Shown: positions 54,081 through 63,243 of the stretch, one piece after another
Numbering within the stretch: position 1 is the first letter of the stretch
Layout of the letters: each line of letters opens with the position of its first letter
Source: Salinicola halimionae
GTDB lineage: Bacteria; Pseudomonadota; Gammaproteobacteria; Pseudomonadales; Halomonadaceae
Reading direction: 5' to 3'
Length of the DNA: 64,000 bases
Assembly: GCF_003206065.1 (NCBI RefSeq)
Contig: NZ_PZJQ01000005.1
Span: forward strand, 145,557-209,556
Made by a program: the position numbers and the translations under genes
The notes under the pieces: model-generated
The model's input: the letters and a program-made list of their open reading frames with translations, nothing else
Told to the model about the DNA's origin: nothing
The model's database searches: none

Positions 54081-54988
54081 ATCGCCTGACCGACCCTTAC
54101 GTTTCCCCGCTCGTGTCGCCAGCGCTGGATGAGATCCTCGAAGCGGTGCTGCTGGCCGCGGGCGAGCCGGTCTCGTTGGAGCGCCTCGAGGCGTTGTTCG
54201 GTGACGGCTTGTTCGACTCCGGGCAGCCGCCGTCACGCGCCGCGCTTCGGGAGTCGTTGAACAAGCTGTCCGAGCGGTTGGCGGCCGGCGGGGCGCTGGA
54301 GCTTGGCGAGTCGGTATCGGGTTATCAGGTGCGAATTCGTCAGCGCTACTCGCCGTGGGTGTCGCGGCTGTGGGATGAAAAGCCCCAGCGCTATTCCCGA
54401 GCGCTGCTCGAGACGCTGGCGTTGATCGCCTATCGCCAGCCGGTGACCCGCGGCGATATCGAAGAAGTGCGCGGTGTGGCGGTCAGCAGCTCGATCATGC
54501 GGACCTTGGTCGAACGCGGCTGGATTCGCGTCGTCGGTCATCGCGACGTGCCGGGGCGACCGGCGGTCTACGCCACCACCCGGTCGTTTCTCGACGATCT
54601 GGGATTGAGTACGCTGGAGTCGTTGCCGCCGATGCATGAACTCAAGCCGCTCGAGACGTTCGAAACGGGCATGCATGAGCCGTTTGCCGATGTGCCCGGT
54701 GTCGATGTGACCGAGGTCGATACGGCCGGCGAGACGCCATCGCTCGATGCAAAAGACGCCGCGGACGCGGTGGTGGAATCAGAAAATACCGGTTTATCGG
54801 CAGCGTCGGGTGAATGTGACAAAGATGAGCCCGACAAAGACGAACACGCCGAGATGGCGTCCCCCGGCGAGTCGCTGAGTTTTGCCGAGCTCGAAGTGCG
54901 ACTGGCCGAACGTGCCCGGAAGCGTCAGGCCGAAGAGGCGGAGTCGAACTCCTCCCCAGCGGATGACGATTCGGACACGGACACCTGA
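54077..54988 (+). CDS. scpB: Segregation and condensation protein B
   Basis: A 303-residue protein: the ScpB core of two winged helices lies in residues about 10-195 (ALLETLALIAYRQPVTRGDIEEVRGV, RGWIRVVGHRDVPGRPAVYATT), which dimerises and binds ScpA. The remaining 100 residues are an acidic, low-complexity tail, longer than in most ScpB proteins and typical of halophile composition. It is translationally coupled to scpA and followed by rluB after 80 bases. Confidence 0.94.
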   Translation: MNRLTDPYVSPLVSPALDEILEAVLLAAGEPVSLERLEALFGDGLFDSGQPPSRAALRESLNKLSERLAAGGALELGESVSGYQVRIRQRYSPWVSRLWDEKPQRYSRALLETLALIAYRQPVTRGDIEEVRGVAVSSSIMRTLVERGWIRVVGHRDVPGRPAVYATTRSFLDDLGLSTLESLPPMHELKPLETFETGMHEPFADVPGVDVTEVDTAGETPSLDAKDAADAVVESENTGLSAASGECDKDEPDKDEHAEMASPGESLSFAELEVRLAERARKRQAEEAESNSSPADDDSDTDT

Positions 54989-55068
54989 GGATCGTCACTA
55001 CCGACCTTGCTGCCTGACGGGCAGGCGGTCACCGGCGACTCCTCGAGCCGATGAGGCAATGAAGCATC

Positions 55069-55935
55069 ATGACCGAGATCAATACCGAAAAACTGCAGAA
55101 AGTACTGGCGCGTGCTGGCTATGGCTCGCGTCGCGAGATGGAAACGGCGATCAGCGCCGGCCGTGTCAAGGTCAACAGCCAGGTCGCCAAGCTGGGCGAT
55201 CGGGTGGGATCGCGCGATCGTGTCGCGCTCGATGACCGCTTGATCAGCCTGCGTGCCGTGGAAGAAGTGCCGCGCCGCGTGATCATGTACAACAAGCCGG
55301 AAGGCGAGCTGTGCACGCGCAAGGACCCGGAAGGGCGGCGGACCGTGTTCGAGCGCCTGCCGCGGCTGAAGGGCGAGCGCTGGATCGCGATCGGCCGCCT
55401 CGATATCAATACCAGCGGCCTGTTGCTGTTCACCACCGATGGCGAGCTGGCCAACCGACTGATGCATCCCTCGCACCAGATCGAGCGGGAATACGCAGTC
55501 CGCGTGATGGGCGAGGTCAAGCGCGAGCACGTGGTCAATATGGTCGAAGGGGTGATGCTCGACGATGGGCCAGCGCGTTTTTCCGACGTGCAGGAGTTCG
55601 GCGGGGAAGGCATCAATAGCTGGTTCCACGTGGTGATCATGGAGGGGCGCAATCGTGAAGTGCGTCGTCTGTGGGAATCCCAGGGTCTCACCGTCAGCCG
55701 CCTGAAACGCGTTCGCTACGGCAACATCTTCCTCGACAAGCGGGCCAAGGCCGGCGAGTGGACCGAGATGACCCAGGACGAGATCGACGAGCTTTCGACG
55801 ATGGCGGGGCTCGAACCGCGCAAGGTGCCGGAATTGACGCCGGATGAGAAAAATCGCTGGAGCCGCGACAAGAACAAGCGGCGCCCGGTCACGGCGATGA
55901 AGAAACCGCGCCGTCCGCGGCGTGAAGACTCCTGA
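55069..55935 (+). CDS. rluB: 23S rRNA pseudouridine(2605) synthase
   Basis: A 288-residue RsuA/RluB-family enzyme: S4 domain at the start ([22 protein letters not shown]), then the catalytic domain with Asp in [20 protein letters not shown] and [19 protein letters not shown]. The C-terminal tail is basic ([20 protein letters not shown]). scpA-scpB-rluB is a conserved gammaproteobacterial order, supporting RluB over RluE/RluF. Confidence 0.93.
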   Translation: MTEINTEKLQKVLARAGYGSRREMETAISAGRVKVNSQVAKLGDRVGSRDRVALDDRLISLRAVEEVPRRVIMYNKPEGELCTRKDPEGRRTVFERLPRLKGERWIAIGRLDINTSGLLLFTTDGELANRLMHPSHQIEREYAVRVMGEVKREHVVNMVEGVMLDDGPARFSDVQEFGGEGINSWFHVVIMEGRNREVRRLWESQGLTVSRLKRVRYGNIFLDKRAKAGEWTEMTQDEIDELSTMAGLEPRKVPELTPDEKNRWSRDKNKRRPVTAMKKPRRPRREDS

Positions 55936-55955
55936 TTCCCGCGTCGTGACAGCCA

Positions 55956-56005
55956 CCTCGGAGCGGGAAAAAACACTTGCCTGCTCCGAGGGTTATGAGT
56001 AATAT
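55956..56005 (+). promoter_or_regulatory. tRNA-Lys promoter inside an inverted repeat
   Basis: TTGCCT (55977-55982), a 17-base spacer and TAATAT (56000-56005), followed by the GC-rich discriminator GTGCGCCC, form a good promoter about 20 bases before the first tRNA. A nine-base inverted repeat CCTCGGAGC (55956-55964)/GCTCCGAGG (55983-55991) encloses the minus-35 box; it may be the rluB transcript end or a regulatory site. Confidence 0.6.
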
Positions 56006-56022
56006 GTGCGCCCAGTCGGAAG

Positions 56023-56098
56023 GGGTCGTTAGCTCAGTTGGTAGAGCAGTTGGCTTTTAACCAATTGGTCGTAGGTTCGAATCCTACACGACCCACCA
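56023..56098 (+). tRNA. tRNA-Lys(UUU), copy 1
   Basis: 76 bases with acceptor stem GGGTCGT/ACGACCC, D-arm GCTCAGTTGGTAGAGC, anticodon loop CTTTTAA (anticodon TTT, lysine), T-arm GTAGGTTCGAATCCTAC, discriminator A and encoded CCA. Identical to the two copies downstream; a promoter lies directly upstream. Confidence 0.98.
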
Positions 56099-56200
56099 CT
56101 TTCCGACGGGTCGATGCTTTTTGGCGGTAAGCACTCTCTGCGGGATGTACGATTTGCCGTGAGTACTGTTTGTCGTGAGCATTATTGATCGAAAGATCAT

Positions 56201-56276
56201 GGGTCGTTAGCTCAGTTGGTAGAGCAGTTGGCTTTTAACCAATTGGTCGTAGGTTCGAATCCTACACGACCCACCA
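56201..56276 (+). tRNA. tRNA-Lys(UUU), copy 2
   Basis: Identical 76-base copy with encoded CCA. The spacer before it (102 bases) holds an imperfect 16-base repeat (TTTGCCGTGAGTACTG/TTTGTCGTGAGCATTA, about 56153-56184) and a short TGATC-GAAA-GATCA hairpin ending next to the tRNA, possibly a processing signal. Confidence 0.98.
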
Positions 56277-56335
56277 TCGATCTCTTCCTCGCCTGCATGG
56301 CACTGACTCGGCATCTCTCGCCGGTCGCACGTTCT

Positions 56336-56411
56336 GGGTCGTTAGCTCAGTTGGTAGAGCAGTTGGCTTTTAACCAATTGGTCGTAGGTTCGAATCCTAC
56401 ACGACCCACCA
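56336..56411 (+). tRNA. tRNA-Lys(UUU), copy 3
   Basis: Identical 76-base copy with encoded CCA, 59 bases after copy 2. No terminator with a T-run is visible before the convergent bepA stop at 56463. Confidence 0.98.
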
Positions 56412-56462
56412 TTCGTTTCGTGTTCTGATGCTTCCGCTCGATCCTGTGTTCATTCCTGCGCG

Positions 56463-57926
56463 CTAGAAATTACGCATCGTTTCGCGATATTCCAGGAAAT
56501 CCTTGCGCCGCTGTTCGATGCGGCTGGCCATGGCGTAGTCGCCGCTCTGCTTGGCGACGGTCTCGGCTGAGTCGATCTGGCGTATGGCGGTGTCGATGGT
56601 GCCCTGAAGCTGGAGTTGCTCGGCACGCGCCAGTTGTCCCCAGGCATCTCGTCCGCTGCGTCCGGCGGCTTCGGACAGCAAGCCGAACACATCTGGGTCC
56701 TCCGGGTACTGCTCGCTCATGTCTCTTAGTACATCGAAGGCCCGTGAGGGCGACGTCTGTACCAGTGTTTCCGCCTCTACCCACTGGGCCGGATAGTAGC
56801 GGGGGGAGAGCCGCAGGATGCGTTGTGAGCGTGCCAGCGCATCCTGACGGCGGTCGGCGTCGTAGGCTATCTGGGCGGCAGTCGCCGGGATCATCGACAG
56901 GTCAGGGTAGTCGTTCGCCAGCTTGTCGAGCGTCGCCAGCGCTGCTTCCGGGCGCGACCGTTGCGCGTCGGTCAGTGCCTGAAGGTAGCTGATGGCGGCG
57001 GGCGGCGGATCGTCCTGCTTAAGCACCGTCATCGCCTGGGTCGGGTTGCCCTGATTGAGCATCAGCAGCGCCCGGCCCCGGATCATGGCGTAGGTCGGGT
57101 CATCGTGATGAGGCGGCGAGGTCAGTTGGTCGGCACGCGCCTGGGTATCGCTGATGCGCGATTCGGTCACGGGGTGGGTCAGCAGGAATTCCGGCGGATT
57201 ACCACCCTGTAGTGAGGCCAGTTTCTGCAGCGTGCGAAACATCTCCGGCATGGCCTGCGGATCGTACCCGGCCTTGGCCATGGCGCTGAGGCCGACGCGA
57301 TCGGCTTCCTGCTCGAAGCGCCGGGAGTAGGCCAGCTGATCCTGGATGAATGCCGCCTGAGAGCCCATCATGGCGGCGATCCCGGCACCGCCACCACCAC
57401 CCGCCGCGAAGATCATCCCTGCCAGCATCGCCGCCATGGTCGGTAGTTGCGTTTCCTCCACTCGCGCCATGCGCCGGGCATAGTGGCGCTGGGCGAGGTG
57501 GCCCAGCTCGTGGGCGAGTACCGAGGCGAACTCGTCCTCGTTGGGCGCGGTCGTGAACAGGCCCGCATTGACGCCGACAACGCCGCCGGGCACGGCAAAC
57601 GCATTCAGGAGCCGGCTATCGACCAGCGTGACGACGAGCCGTTCGTCGACGCCGCTGTAAGGCACCAGCTTGGCCAGCATCGAATGCACGTAAGTCTGGG
57701 TGATCGGGTCATGCCAGGGATCGGTCTGGGCGCGGAATTGGCGAAGCCAGGCCCGGCCCAGACGGTACTCGTCATTGGTGGTGACGGCGACACTGGTACT
57801 GCCGAGATCCGGAAGCTGATAGCCTTGCTCGGCCTGTGCGATCGGGGGCGCGCCTGCCAGGGTCATGGACAGCAGCGAGACGGCCAACAGTTGCCGTTTG
57901 AATGATGTCAGTCGTTGCTTTGTCAT
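56463..57926 (-). CDS. bepA: Periplasmic M48 metalloprotease and chaperone BepA
   Basis: A 487-residue exported protein: signal peptide ending near PPIAQAEQ, an M48 peptidase domain with zinc site His139-Glu140-x-x-His143 (AHELGHLAQ) and downstream EQEADRVGL, then TPR repeats from about residue 280. BepA (YfgC) assists LptD and BAM-dependent outer-membrane assembly and degrades stalled LptD. Domain order and length match E. coli BepA (487 residues). It appears monocistronic, convergent with the tRNA cluster. Confidence 0.94.
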   Translation of the reverse strand: MTKQRLTSFKRQLLAVSLLSMTLAGAPPIAQAEQGYQLPDLGSTSVAVTTNDEYRLGRAWLRQFRAQTDPWHDPITQTYVHSMLAKLVPYSGVDERLVVTLVDSRLLNAFAVPGGVVGVNAGLFTTAPNEDEFASVLAHELGHLAQRHYARRMARVEETQLPTMAAMLAGMIFAAGGGGGAGIAAMMGSQAAFIQDQLAYSRRFEQEADRVGLSAMAKAGYDPQAMPEMFRTLQKLASLQGGNPPEFLLTHPVTESRISDTQARADQLTSPPHHDDPTYAMIRGRALLMLNQGNPTQAMTVLKQDDPPPAAISYLQALTDAQRSRPEAALATLDKLANDYPDLSMIPATAAQIAYDADRRQDALARSQRILRLSPRYYPAQWVEAETLVQTSPSRAFDVLRDMSEQYPEDPDVFGLLSEAAGRSGRDAWGQLARAEQLQLQGTIDTAIRQIDSAETVAKQSGDYAMASRIEQRRKDFLEYRETMRNF

Positions 57927-58251
57927 GCCGACGGTCTCGATCCCAATTCAGGCAAAAAGCCACAATACAGCCAGAAGCTACAGCGCAACCACAAGCTACA
58001 GCACGGCCAGACGCTACGGTACCGGTAACAGGCTCTGTGCAGGCAATAATCGGTATGGTGCAGACGACGCTATTGCAGACGACGCTATTGCAGACGACGC
58101 CACAGTAGGCGGTTACGGTCTGAGGTATCATGTTTTTCGACCACAGTCTGGCTCAGACGTTGCTTAGGCACTTTCTGAAAAGTCAGCGAGCGATGCAACT
58201 GGCCCTGTGCCGGCTACGAACGTTCAAACTTTCATCAACCCGGGATGTGTC
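57927..58251. repeat. bepA / TusA-like intergenic region with two short repeat sets
   Basis: This 325-base divergent gap contains no gene I can support. AAGCTACAG-type units recur near 57973-58017 with a period near 18. A 15-base unit CAGACGACGCTATTG is repeated at 58061-58075 and 58076-58090, with a partial third copy to 58100. The promoters of both flanking genes should be here but no clear hexamers are visible. Confidence 0.75.
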
Positions 58252-58494
58252 ATGTCTCAAACGCCCGATTGTCGACTGGATGCCTCCGGTTTGAGCTGTC
58301 CGCTTCCTCTGCTCAAGGCCAAACAGGCTCTCGCTGCCATGCACCCCGGGGAACTGCTCGAGGTGACCGCCACCGATGCGGGCTCGTGGCGCGATTTCGA
58401 GAGCTTCGTCGAGCATAGCCGGCACACGCTGGTCGAGCGCAGCGAGGCGGCGGGCGTCTATCGCTACTGGTTGCTAAAAGCCGAGGGAGTATAG
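58252..58494 (+). CDS. TusA-family sulfur carrier protein
   Basis: An 80-residue TusA/SirA-like protein with the conserved Cys16-Pro motif in DASGLSCPLPLLKAKQAL, the sulfur-carrying cysteine, and EVTATDAGSWRDFESFVEHS. It could be a general sulfur relay protein; true TusA of the thiouridine pathway usually has DxxGLRCPEP, so this is probably a paralogue. It precedes the PerM-type gene by five bases and is co-transcribed with it, an arrangement also seen near bepA and bcp in other gammaproteobacteria. Confidence 0.87.
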   Translation: MSQTPDCRLDASGLSCPLPLLKAKQALAAMHPGELLEVTATDAGSWRDFESFVEHSRHTLVERSEAAGVYRYWLLKAEGV

Positions 58495-58499
58495 AGAGC

Positions 58500-59585
58500 A
58501 TGAGTTTGAGAGGCATCCTGCGTAACTGGTTCGAGCGTTATCTCTCCGACGAGGAAGCCATCGTTCTGCTGGCGCTGCTGATTGGCGGTTTTGCCGTCGT
58601 CATCTGGCTGGGCGGTGCTCTGGCACCGTTCTTCACGGCGTTGGTCGTCGCTTTTCTGTTGCAAGGCGTGGTGTCATGGCTGGAACGTCGGGGGCTGCCG
58701 CGTCTGTTGGCCGTCGGGCTGGTCTTTCTGTTGTTCGTGGGGGCGCTGTTGGCACTGGCGCTGATCGTCATGCCGCTGGTCTGGAATCAATTGGTCGAGC
58801 TGGTTCAGGAAGCCCCCAACATGTTTGCCAGCAGTCAGCGCTGGCTGGGTGAAATGCAGGCCAAGTACCCCACCATCGTGACGCCGGATCAGATCCAGGG
58901 CTGGATCGCCACGGCAGGCCATCAGGCCTCCCAGCTCGGTCAGCGCGCGCTGACCTTCTCGCTGGCATCGCTGGGTAACCTGATGGCGGTCATCATCTAT
59001 CTGGTACTGGTGCCGATACTGGTCTTCTTTCTGCTCAAGGACCGCGAGCGACTGGTCGATTTTCTGCTCTCGATGCTGCCGGGAAAACGCACGCTGATGA
59101 CTCGCATCTGGCAAGAGATGGATGATCAGATTGCCAACTACGTTCGCGGCAAGACGATCGAGATCATCATCGTCGGTAGCGTGGCGTTCATCGTCTTCTG
59201 GGGTTTCGGTCTACCCTATGCGGCGCTGCTGGGGCTAATCGTGGGGTTGTCGGTGCTGGTGCCCTATATCGGTGCGGCGATAGCCACGCTGCCGGTCGCC
59301 GCCGTGGCGGGTTTTCACTTCGGTGTCGGCGATCAATTTTTCTACGTGCTGGTGGCGTACGCCATTCTGCAAGCGCTGGATGGCAACGTGCTGGTGCCAA
59401 TCCTGTTCTCGGAAGCGGTCAATCTGCATCCGGTCTCGATCATCGTGGCGGTGCTGTTTTTCGGCGGGTTATGGGGCTTCTGGGGGGTGTTCTTCGCGAT
59501 TCCGCTGGCTACCCTGATCAAGGCGCTGGTCCAGGCCTGGCCACGAGGCGAGTCGGACCAGGTCGAGATCGCACAGGAGCGCTGA
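58500..59585 (+). CDS. perM: AI-2E/PerM family membrane protein
   Basis: A 361-residue protein with about eight membrane helices: paired helices near residues 20-95, a middle soluble stretch, and the family motif region VLVPILVFFLLKDRERLV, GFGLPYAALLGLIVGLSVLVPYIGA, VLVPILFSEAVNLHPVSIIVAV. The family includes the putative autoinducer-2 exporter TqsA and PerM, plus Na+/H+ antiporter-like members from halophiles; the substrate here is undetermined. It sits between a TusA-like gene and convergent bcp, as perM does in other gammaproteobacteria. Confidence 0.87.
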   Translation: MSLRGILRNWFERYLSDEEAIVLLALLIGGFAVVIWLGGALAPFFTALVVAFLLQGVVSWLERRGLPRLLAVGLVFLLFVGALLALALIVMPLVWNQLVELVQEAPNMFASSQRWLGEMQAKYPTIVTPDQIQGWIATAGHQASQLGQRALTFSLASLGNLMAVIIYLVLVPILVFFLLKDRERLVDFLLSMLPGKRTLMTRIWQEMDDQIANYVRGKTIEIIIVGSVAFIVFWGFGLPYAALLGLIVGLSVLVPYIGAAIATLPVAAVAGFHFGVGDQFFYVLVAYAILQALDGNVLVPILFSEAVNLHPVSIIVAVLFFGGLWGFWGVFFAIPLATLIKALVQAWPRGESDQVEIAQER

Positions 59586-59604
59586 AGCCAGCGCTCTGCC
59601 GGTC

Positions 59605-60075
59605 CTAGCGGTTGAGTTCGCGCGCCGCTTCGAGCACTTCGTCGACATGCCCCGGCACTTTGACGCCGCGCCACTCGCGGGCCAGATTACCGTCGGCATC
59701 GATCAGAAAGGTGCTGCGTTCGATGCCCAGATGTTCCTTGCCGTACAGCTTCTTGAGCTTGATCACATCGAACTGTCGGCATACGGCCTCGTCGCGATCC
59801 GAGAGCAGTTCGAACGGAAATTCCTGCTTGGTCTTGAAGTTTTCGTGCGATTTGAGGCCATCCCGCGAGACACCGAATACGGCCGTGTTGGCGGCTTCGA
59901 ACTCATCGATGTTGTCCCGGAAGTCGCCGCCTTCGGTGGTGCAGCCGGGGGTGCTGTCCTTGGGGTAAAAGTAGATCACGACCTGTTTGCCACGATAATC
60001 GCTGAGCCGAAATGGGGTGTCGCCGGTGGCTTCGGCGGCGAAGTCGTCGACGGGTTGTCCAATCTGGGTAGCCAT
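59605..60075 (-). CDS. bcp: Thioredoxin-dependent thiol peroxidase Bcp
   Basis: A 156-residue peroxiredoxin. The peroxidatic Cys45 is in DSTPGCTTEGGDF; the position of the resolving Cys50 of E. coli Bcp is a glycine here, so it is of the 1-Cys or alternative-resolving type (another cysteine occurs at DEAVCRQF). It reduces hydrogen peroxide and organic hydroperoxides. ATG 60075 (MATQIGQPVDDFAAEA) is the usual start. It is divergent from dapA. Confidence 0.93.
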   Translation of the reverse strand: MATQIGQPVDDFAAEATGDTPFRLSDYRGKQVVIYFYPKDSTPGCTTEGGDFRDNIDEFEAANTAVFGVSRDGLKSHENFKTKQEFPFELLSDRDEAVCRQFDVIKLKKLYGKEHLGIERSTFLIDADGNLAREWRGVKVPGHVDEVLEAARELNR

Positions 60076-60433
60076 GGAGCGCTCCGATGCAGGGGAAGTG
60101 AATGGCGAACGATAGCCGATCCTGGCGGTCAATGCTTGGTCGCCATGGCTCTGACAAGGCAATGGGTCGGTAGCTGATCTCGCCGTTAGCCGGCTTGGCG
60201 GCTGTACACGCCGGGGCTGCCTGAGTACCATCTCAAGGCTGTAAGATCGTGCTCGGGCAGGCGTCATGAGCATCACGTCTGTAGTGTCGGCGTCCAGAAT
60301 CGGTCGCGCTGCACGAGATGCGCCAGCAAGCCGGGCAAAGTCTATTTGTCTGGCCGGCATTCGATTTTGGTTATTCGATCCCGATGAGATAAGGCGGCCG
60401 GTCGCCATCCGGCCTCAAAGAGAGAGCTGCAAG
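60076..60433. other. bcp / dapA intergenic region
   Basis: These 358 bases hold the divergent promoters. The only structure I see is a hairpin GGCCGG/CCGGCC (60396-60401/60409-60414) in the presumed dapA leader, just before GAGAG and the ATG. An in-frame upstream extension of dapA exists but is not conserved-looking. No further gene is supported. Confidence 0.5.
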
Positions 60434-61318
60434 ATGATCACAGGCAGTATCGTTGCCATGGCGACGCCGATGAAAGCCGGTGGCGAGATCGATTGGGAGG
60501 CGCTGCGTCGCCTCGTGAATTTTCATCTCGACCACGGCACTGACGCCATCGTTGCCGCCGGTACCACCGGCGAGCCGACCACCATGTCTTTCGCCGAGCA
60601 TTTCGATGTCATCCGCACGGTGGTCGAGGAGGTCAACGGTCGGATACCGGTCATCGCTGGCACTGGCGCCAACAACACGGCCGAAGCGGTCGAGCTGGCA
60701 CGCTACGCCAGTGAAGTAGGCGCGGACTGCTGTCTGTCGGTGGCGCCCTATTACAACAAGCCGACCCAGGAAGGCCTGTACCAGCATTTCAGGGCGGTCG
60801 CCGAAGCGAGCGAGCTACCGATCATCCTTTACAACGTTCCCGGGCGCACCTGCTCCGATATCTACAACGAGACGGTTTTCCGCCTGGCGGAACTCGAGCG
60901 AATCGTTGGCCTGAAAGATGCCACGGGCAATCTCGAGCGTGCCGAGGAGCTGATCGATCGGCTCAAGGGTAGCGGTTTCGCGCTCTACTCCGGCGACGAT
61001 CCCACTGCCTGCGATTTCATGCTGATGGGCGGCCACGGTGATATTTCCGTCACCGCCAACGTGGCGCCGCAGGCGATGCATGATCTGTGCGTCGCGGCCA
61101 CCAGCGGCCAGCGTGAAAAAGCGCACCAGATCAATGCGCGCCTGGCGCCGCTGCACACTGCGTTGGGGATCGAATCCAACCCCATTCCCGTCAAGTGGGG
61201 CCTCAATCGTATGGGTTACGCCGATACCGGCATTCGTCTGCCGCTGACCTGGCTGTCCGAACGCTATCACGGCAATGTCGGCGAAGCGCTGCAGCTCGCG
61301 GGTATCAACATCAAGTGA
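60434..61318 (+). CDS. dapA: 4-hydroxy-tetrahydrodipicolinate synthase
   Basis: A 294-residue lysine-pathway enzyme condensing pyruvate with aspartate semialdehyde. Active-site residues match E. coli numbering: Thr44-Thr45 (AAGTTGEPT), Tyr133 (ILYNVPGRT), Arg138 and the Schiff-base Lys161 (GLKDATGN). The ATG at 60434 begins [14 protein letters not shown], the standard N terminus. It heads the dapA-bamC-metallohydrolase-purC block. The last codons (GGTATCAACATCAAGTGAC) are partly duplicated 24 bases downstream at 61325-61343. Confidence 0.97.
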   Translation: MITGSIVAMATPMKAGGEIDWEALRRLVNFHLDHGTDAIVAAGTTGEPTTMSFAEHFDVIRTVVEEVNGRIPVIAGTGANNTAEAVELARYASEVGADCCLSVAPYYNKPTQEGLYQHFRAVAEASELPIILYNVPGRTCSDIYNETVFRLAELERIVGLKDATGNLERAEELIDRLKGSGFALYSGDDPTACDFMLMGGHGDISVTANVAPQAMHDLCVAATSGQREKAHQINARLAPLHTALGIESNPIPVKWGLNRMGYADTGIRLPLTWLSERYHGNVGEALQLAGINIK

Positions 61319-61411
61319 CTCGTTGGTATCAACAGGAAGTAACGCATATCGGCGCAGGCATTGATGCCGCGTTTCTCCAATAAGCCCATTGCTTCAAATA
61401 AAGGTGGATGC

Positions 61412-62365
61412 ATGAAGCCCATCCTCAAATGGATGCCTCTGATGTTGTGCTCGTCGCTGGCCTTGTCTGGCTGCGGTCTGTTTCAGGACGGTTACTACTA
61501 CGACCGTAACGACGAGTATCAGGATGCCAAGATGGCCAAGCCGCTGGATCTGCCGGCTTCGCGCAACCAGATCCTTTACCAGGATTCGATGCCGGTACCT
61601 CAGGCCGACAGCGACTTTTCGGCAGCAGATGCGGTGGACAACGCGCCGCGCCCGCAACCGCTGGCCTCGGGCCAGAGCGACGAGCAGGCTTATGTCGAGA
61701 TGCGCGAGGCGGGTAGCGAACGCTGGTTGCTGATCGACGCCGCGCCGGCCAGCGTCTGGCCGCGTCTGCAAGGATTTGCCGTCGATCATGGTGTCAATCC
61801 GACCTCGATCAATGCCGCCAGTGGTCGAATCGAGACGGCTCAGGGCAGTATGAGCCTGCGTCAGGGCCTGCGTAGCGGCACCAGTGAGGTGCGGTGCGAT
61901 ATCGGCAGCAGCGCCCAGTGTCTGAGTTCGGTCAAGGCCTACCTCGAGAACAACCATAGCGCCGACAGCGGCGTGTCACTGGCTGCCCAGCCGCTCGATC
62001 AGAGCGAGCGCGTGAAGCTACGTAATCGTGACGGCGGATGGGAACTCGATCTGGCGCTGGATAGCGAACGGGCCTGGTCGGAGCTCTACTATCAGTTGCA
62101 GAACGGCTTCGACGATGATCGCTTGACGGTTACCGATCAGAATCGTAGTGCCGGCCAGTTCTTTGTCGACTACCTCCCGCTGAGCGCGAAGGACGGTGGC
62201 TGGTTCGACTGGTTTGGCAGCGATCCCAAACCCGATCACTATCGCTTGCAGCTCGAATCGACCGGTGGCAACTCCGTGGTGACGGTTGCCGATGCCGAAG
62301 GTCAGCCGATTGCGCCGACTGCGGCAAGGGAGCTGCTCGACGCTATCGCGTCCACATTGCGCTGA
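61412..62365 (+). CDS. bamC: Outer membrane assembly lipoprotein BamC
   Basis: A 317-residue lipoprotein with lipobox LALSGC (Cys21), an unstructured BamD-binding segment (YYYDRNDEYQDAKMAKPLDLP) and two helix-grip domains (residues about 95-205 and 215-317). It is an accessory part of the BAM complex at the outer membrane. ATG 61412 follows AAGGTGG. Its TGA overlaps the ATG of the next gene (TGATG). dapA-bamC is the conserved gammaproteobacterial pair. Confidence 0.93.
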   Translation: MKPILKWMPLMLCSSLALSGCGLFQDGYYYDRNDEYQDAKMAKPLDLPASRNQILYQDSMPVPQADSDFSAADAVDNAPRPQPLASGQSDEQAYVEMREAGSERWLLIDAAPASVWPRLQGFAVDHGVNPTSINAASGRIETAQGSMSLRQGLRSGTSEVRCDIGSSAQCLSSVKAYLENNHSADSGVSLAAQPLDQSERVKLRNRDGGWELDLALDSERAWSELYYQLQNGFDDDRLTVTDQNRSAGQFFVDYLPLSAKDGGWFDWFGSDPKPDHYRLQLESTGGNSVVTVADAEGQPIAPTAARELLDAIASTLR

Positions 62366-63150
62366 TGTCGTTACCATCCACGCCCGGCTTGCACTTTGCC
62401 TCGCTGGGCAGCGGCAGCAAGGGCAATGCAACACTCGTCAGCGATGGCGAGACCCTGGTGCTGGTGGACTGTGGTTTCGGCATGCGCGAGGCGGAAAAAC
62501 GTCTGGCGCGGTTCGGTGTCCATCCGCGCCAGTTGTCGGCGGTATTGGTGACTCACGAGCACAGCGATCATATTACCGGCGTGGGTGCGCTGGCGCGGCG
62601 TCATCAGCTGCCGGTCTATCTGAGTGCCGGTAGCTGGCTTTCCGGCAAGCTGGGTGACGTTCCCAGGCATGAGTTGTTGGTGCCTCAGGCACGCTTCTCC
62701 ATCGGCGGGCTGGAGATCGATCCGGTCACGGTTCCCCATGATGCCCGGGAGCCGATCCAGTTCTGTTTTCGTGCCCACGATCGGCGTCTCGGTGTATTGA
62801 CCGACCTTGGCCATCCGACATCCCATGTGGTCGATGCCTTCAGCGGTTGCGATGCGCTGTTTCTCGAGTGCAACCACGACCCGCACATGCTGGCCGAAGG
62901 GCCGTACCCACCCCATTTGAAGCGCCGTGTCGCCGGTCGCTGGGGCCATCTGGCCAATGGCCAGGCCGCAGACCTGTTGCGCCAGTTGGGACTCGATCGG
63001 CTGCAACGGATTGTCTGCTCGCACCTGTCAGCGCAAAATAACTGCCCCGAGCGGGTACTGGAAGCGCTGGTGCCGCTGCTCGATGGCGATGAATCGCGTC
63101 TGCTGGTTTCGGCCCAGGATCGCGGTATCGACTGGCAGCAGGTGGCATGA
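62365..63150 (+). CDS. Metallo-beta-lactamase-fold hydrolase, YycJ/WalJ-like
   Basis: A 261-residue MBL-fold protein with FASLGSGSKGNATLVSDGETLVLVDCG, metal ligands in VTHEHSDHITGV, the VLTDLGHPTSHVVDAF and FLECNHDPHML segments and a final SHLSAQNN. The pattern resembles YycJ-type enzymes, for which exonuclease activity has been shown in Gram-positives. In pseudomonads the same gene stands between bamC and purC; its substrate there is unknown. It starts within the bamC stop codon. Confidence 0.88.
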   Translation: MSLPSTPGLHFASLGSGSKGNATLVSDGETLVLVDCGFGMREAEKRLARFGVHPRQLSAVLVTHEHSDHITGVGALARRHQLPVYLSAGSWLSGKLGDVPRHELLVPQARFSIGGLEIDPVTVPHDAREPIQFCFRAHDRRLGVLTDLGHPTSHVVDAFSGCDALFLECNHDPHMLAEGPYPPHLKRRVAGRWGHLANGQAADLLRQLGLDRLQRIVCSHLSAQNNCPERVLEALVPLLDGDESRLLVSAQDRGIDWQQVA

Positions 63151-63243
63151 GGGTGGCATGAAGCCATCTCGTCACCACATCACGCCTCACCCCTAATTTC
63201 ATGAACCTGCTGCCCCGAAGGGCCGCGACGCGGAGACAGCCCC

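Noticed and set aside
56186..56199. TGATC-GAAA-GATCA before tRNA copy 2 as another site of the lar-region operator
   Set aside because: It lacks the TGATCG-N3-CGATCA arms, and fits a small GAAA-loop hairpin better.
59577..59596. GAGCGCT/AGCGCTC hairpin at the end of the PerM-type gene as a terminator
   Set aside because: No T-run follows on either strand.
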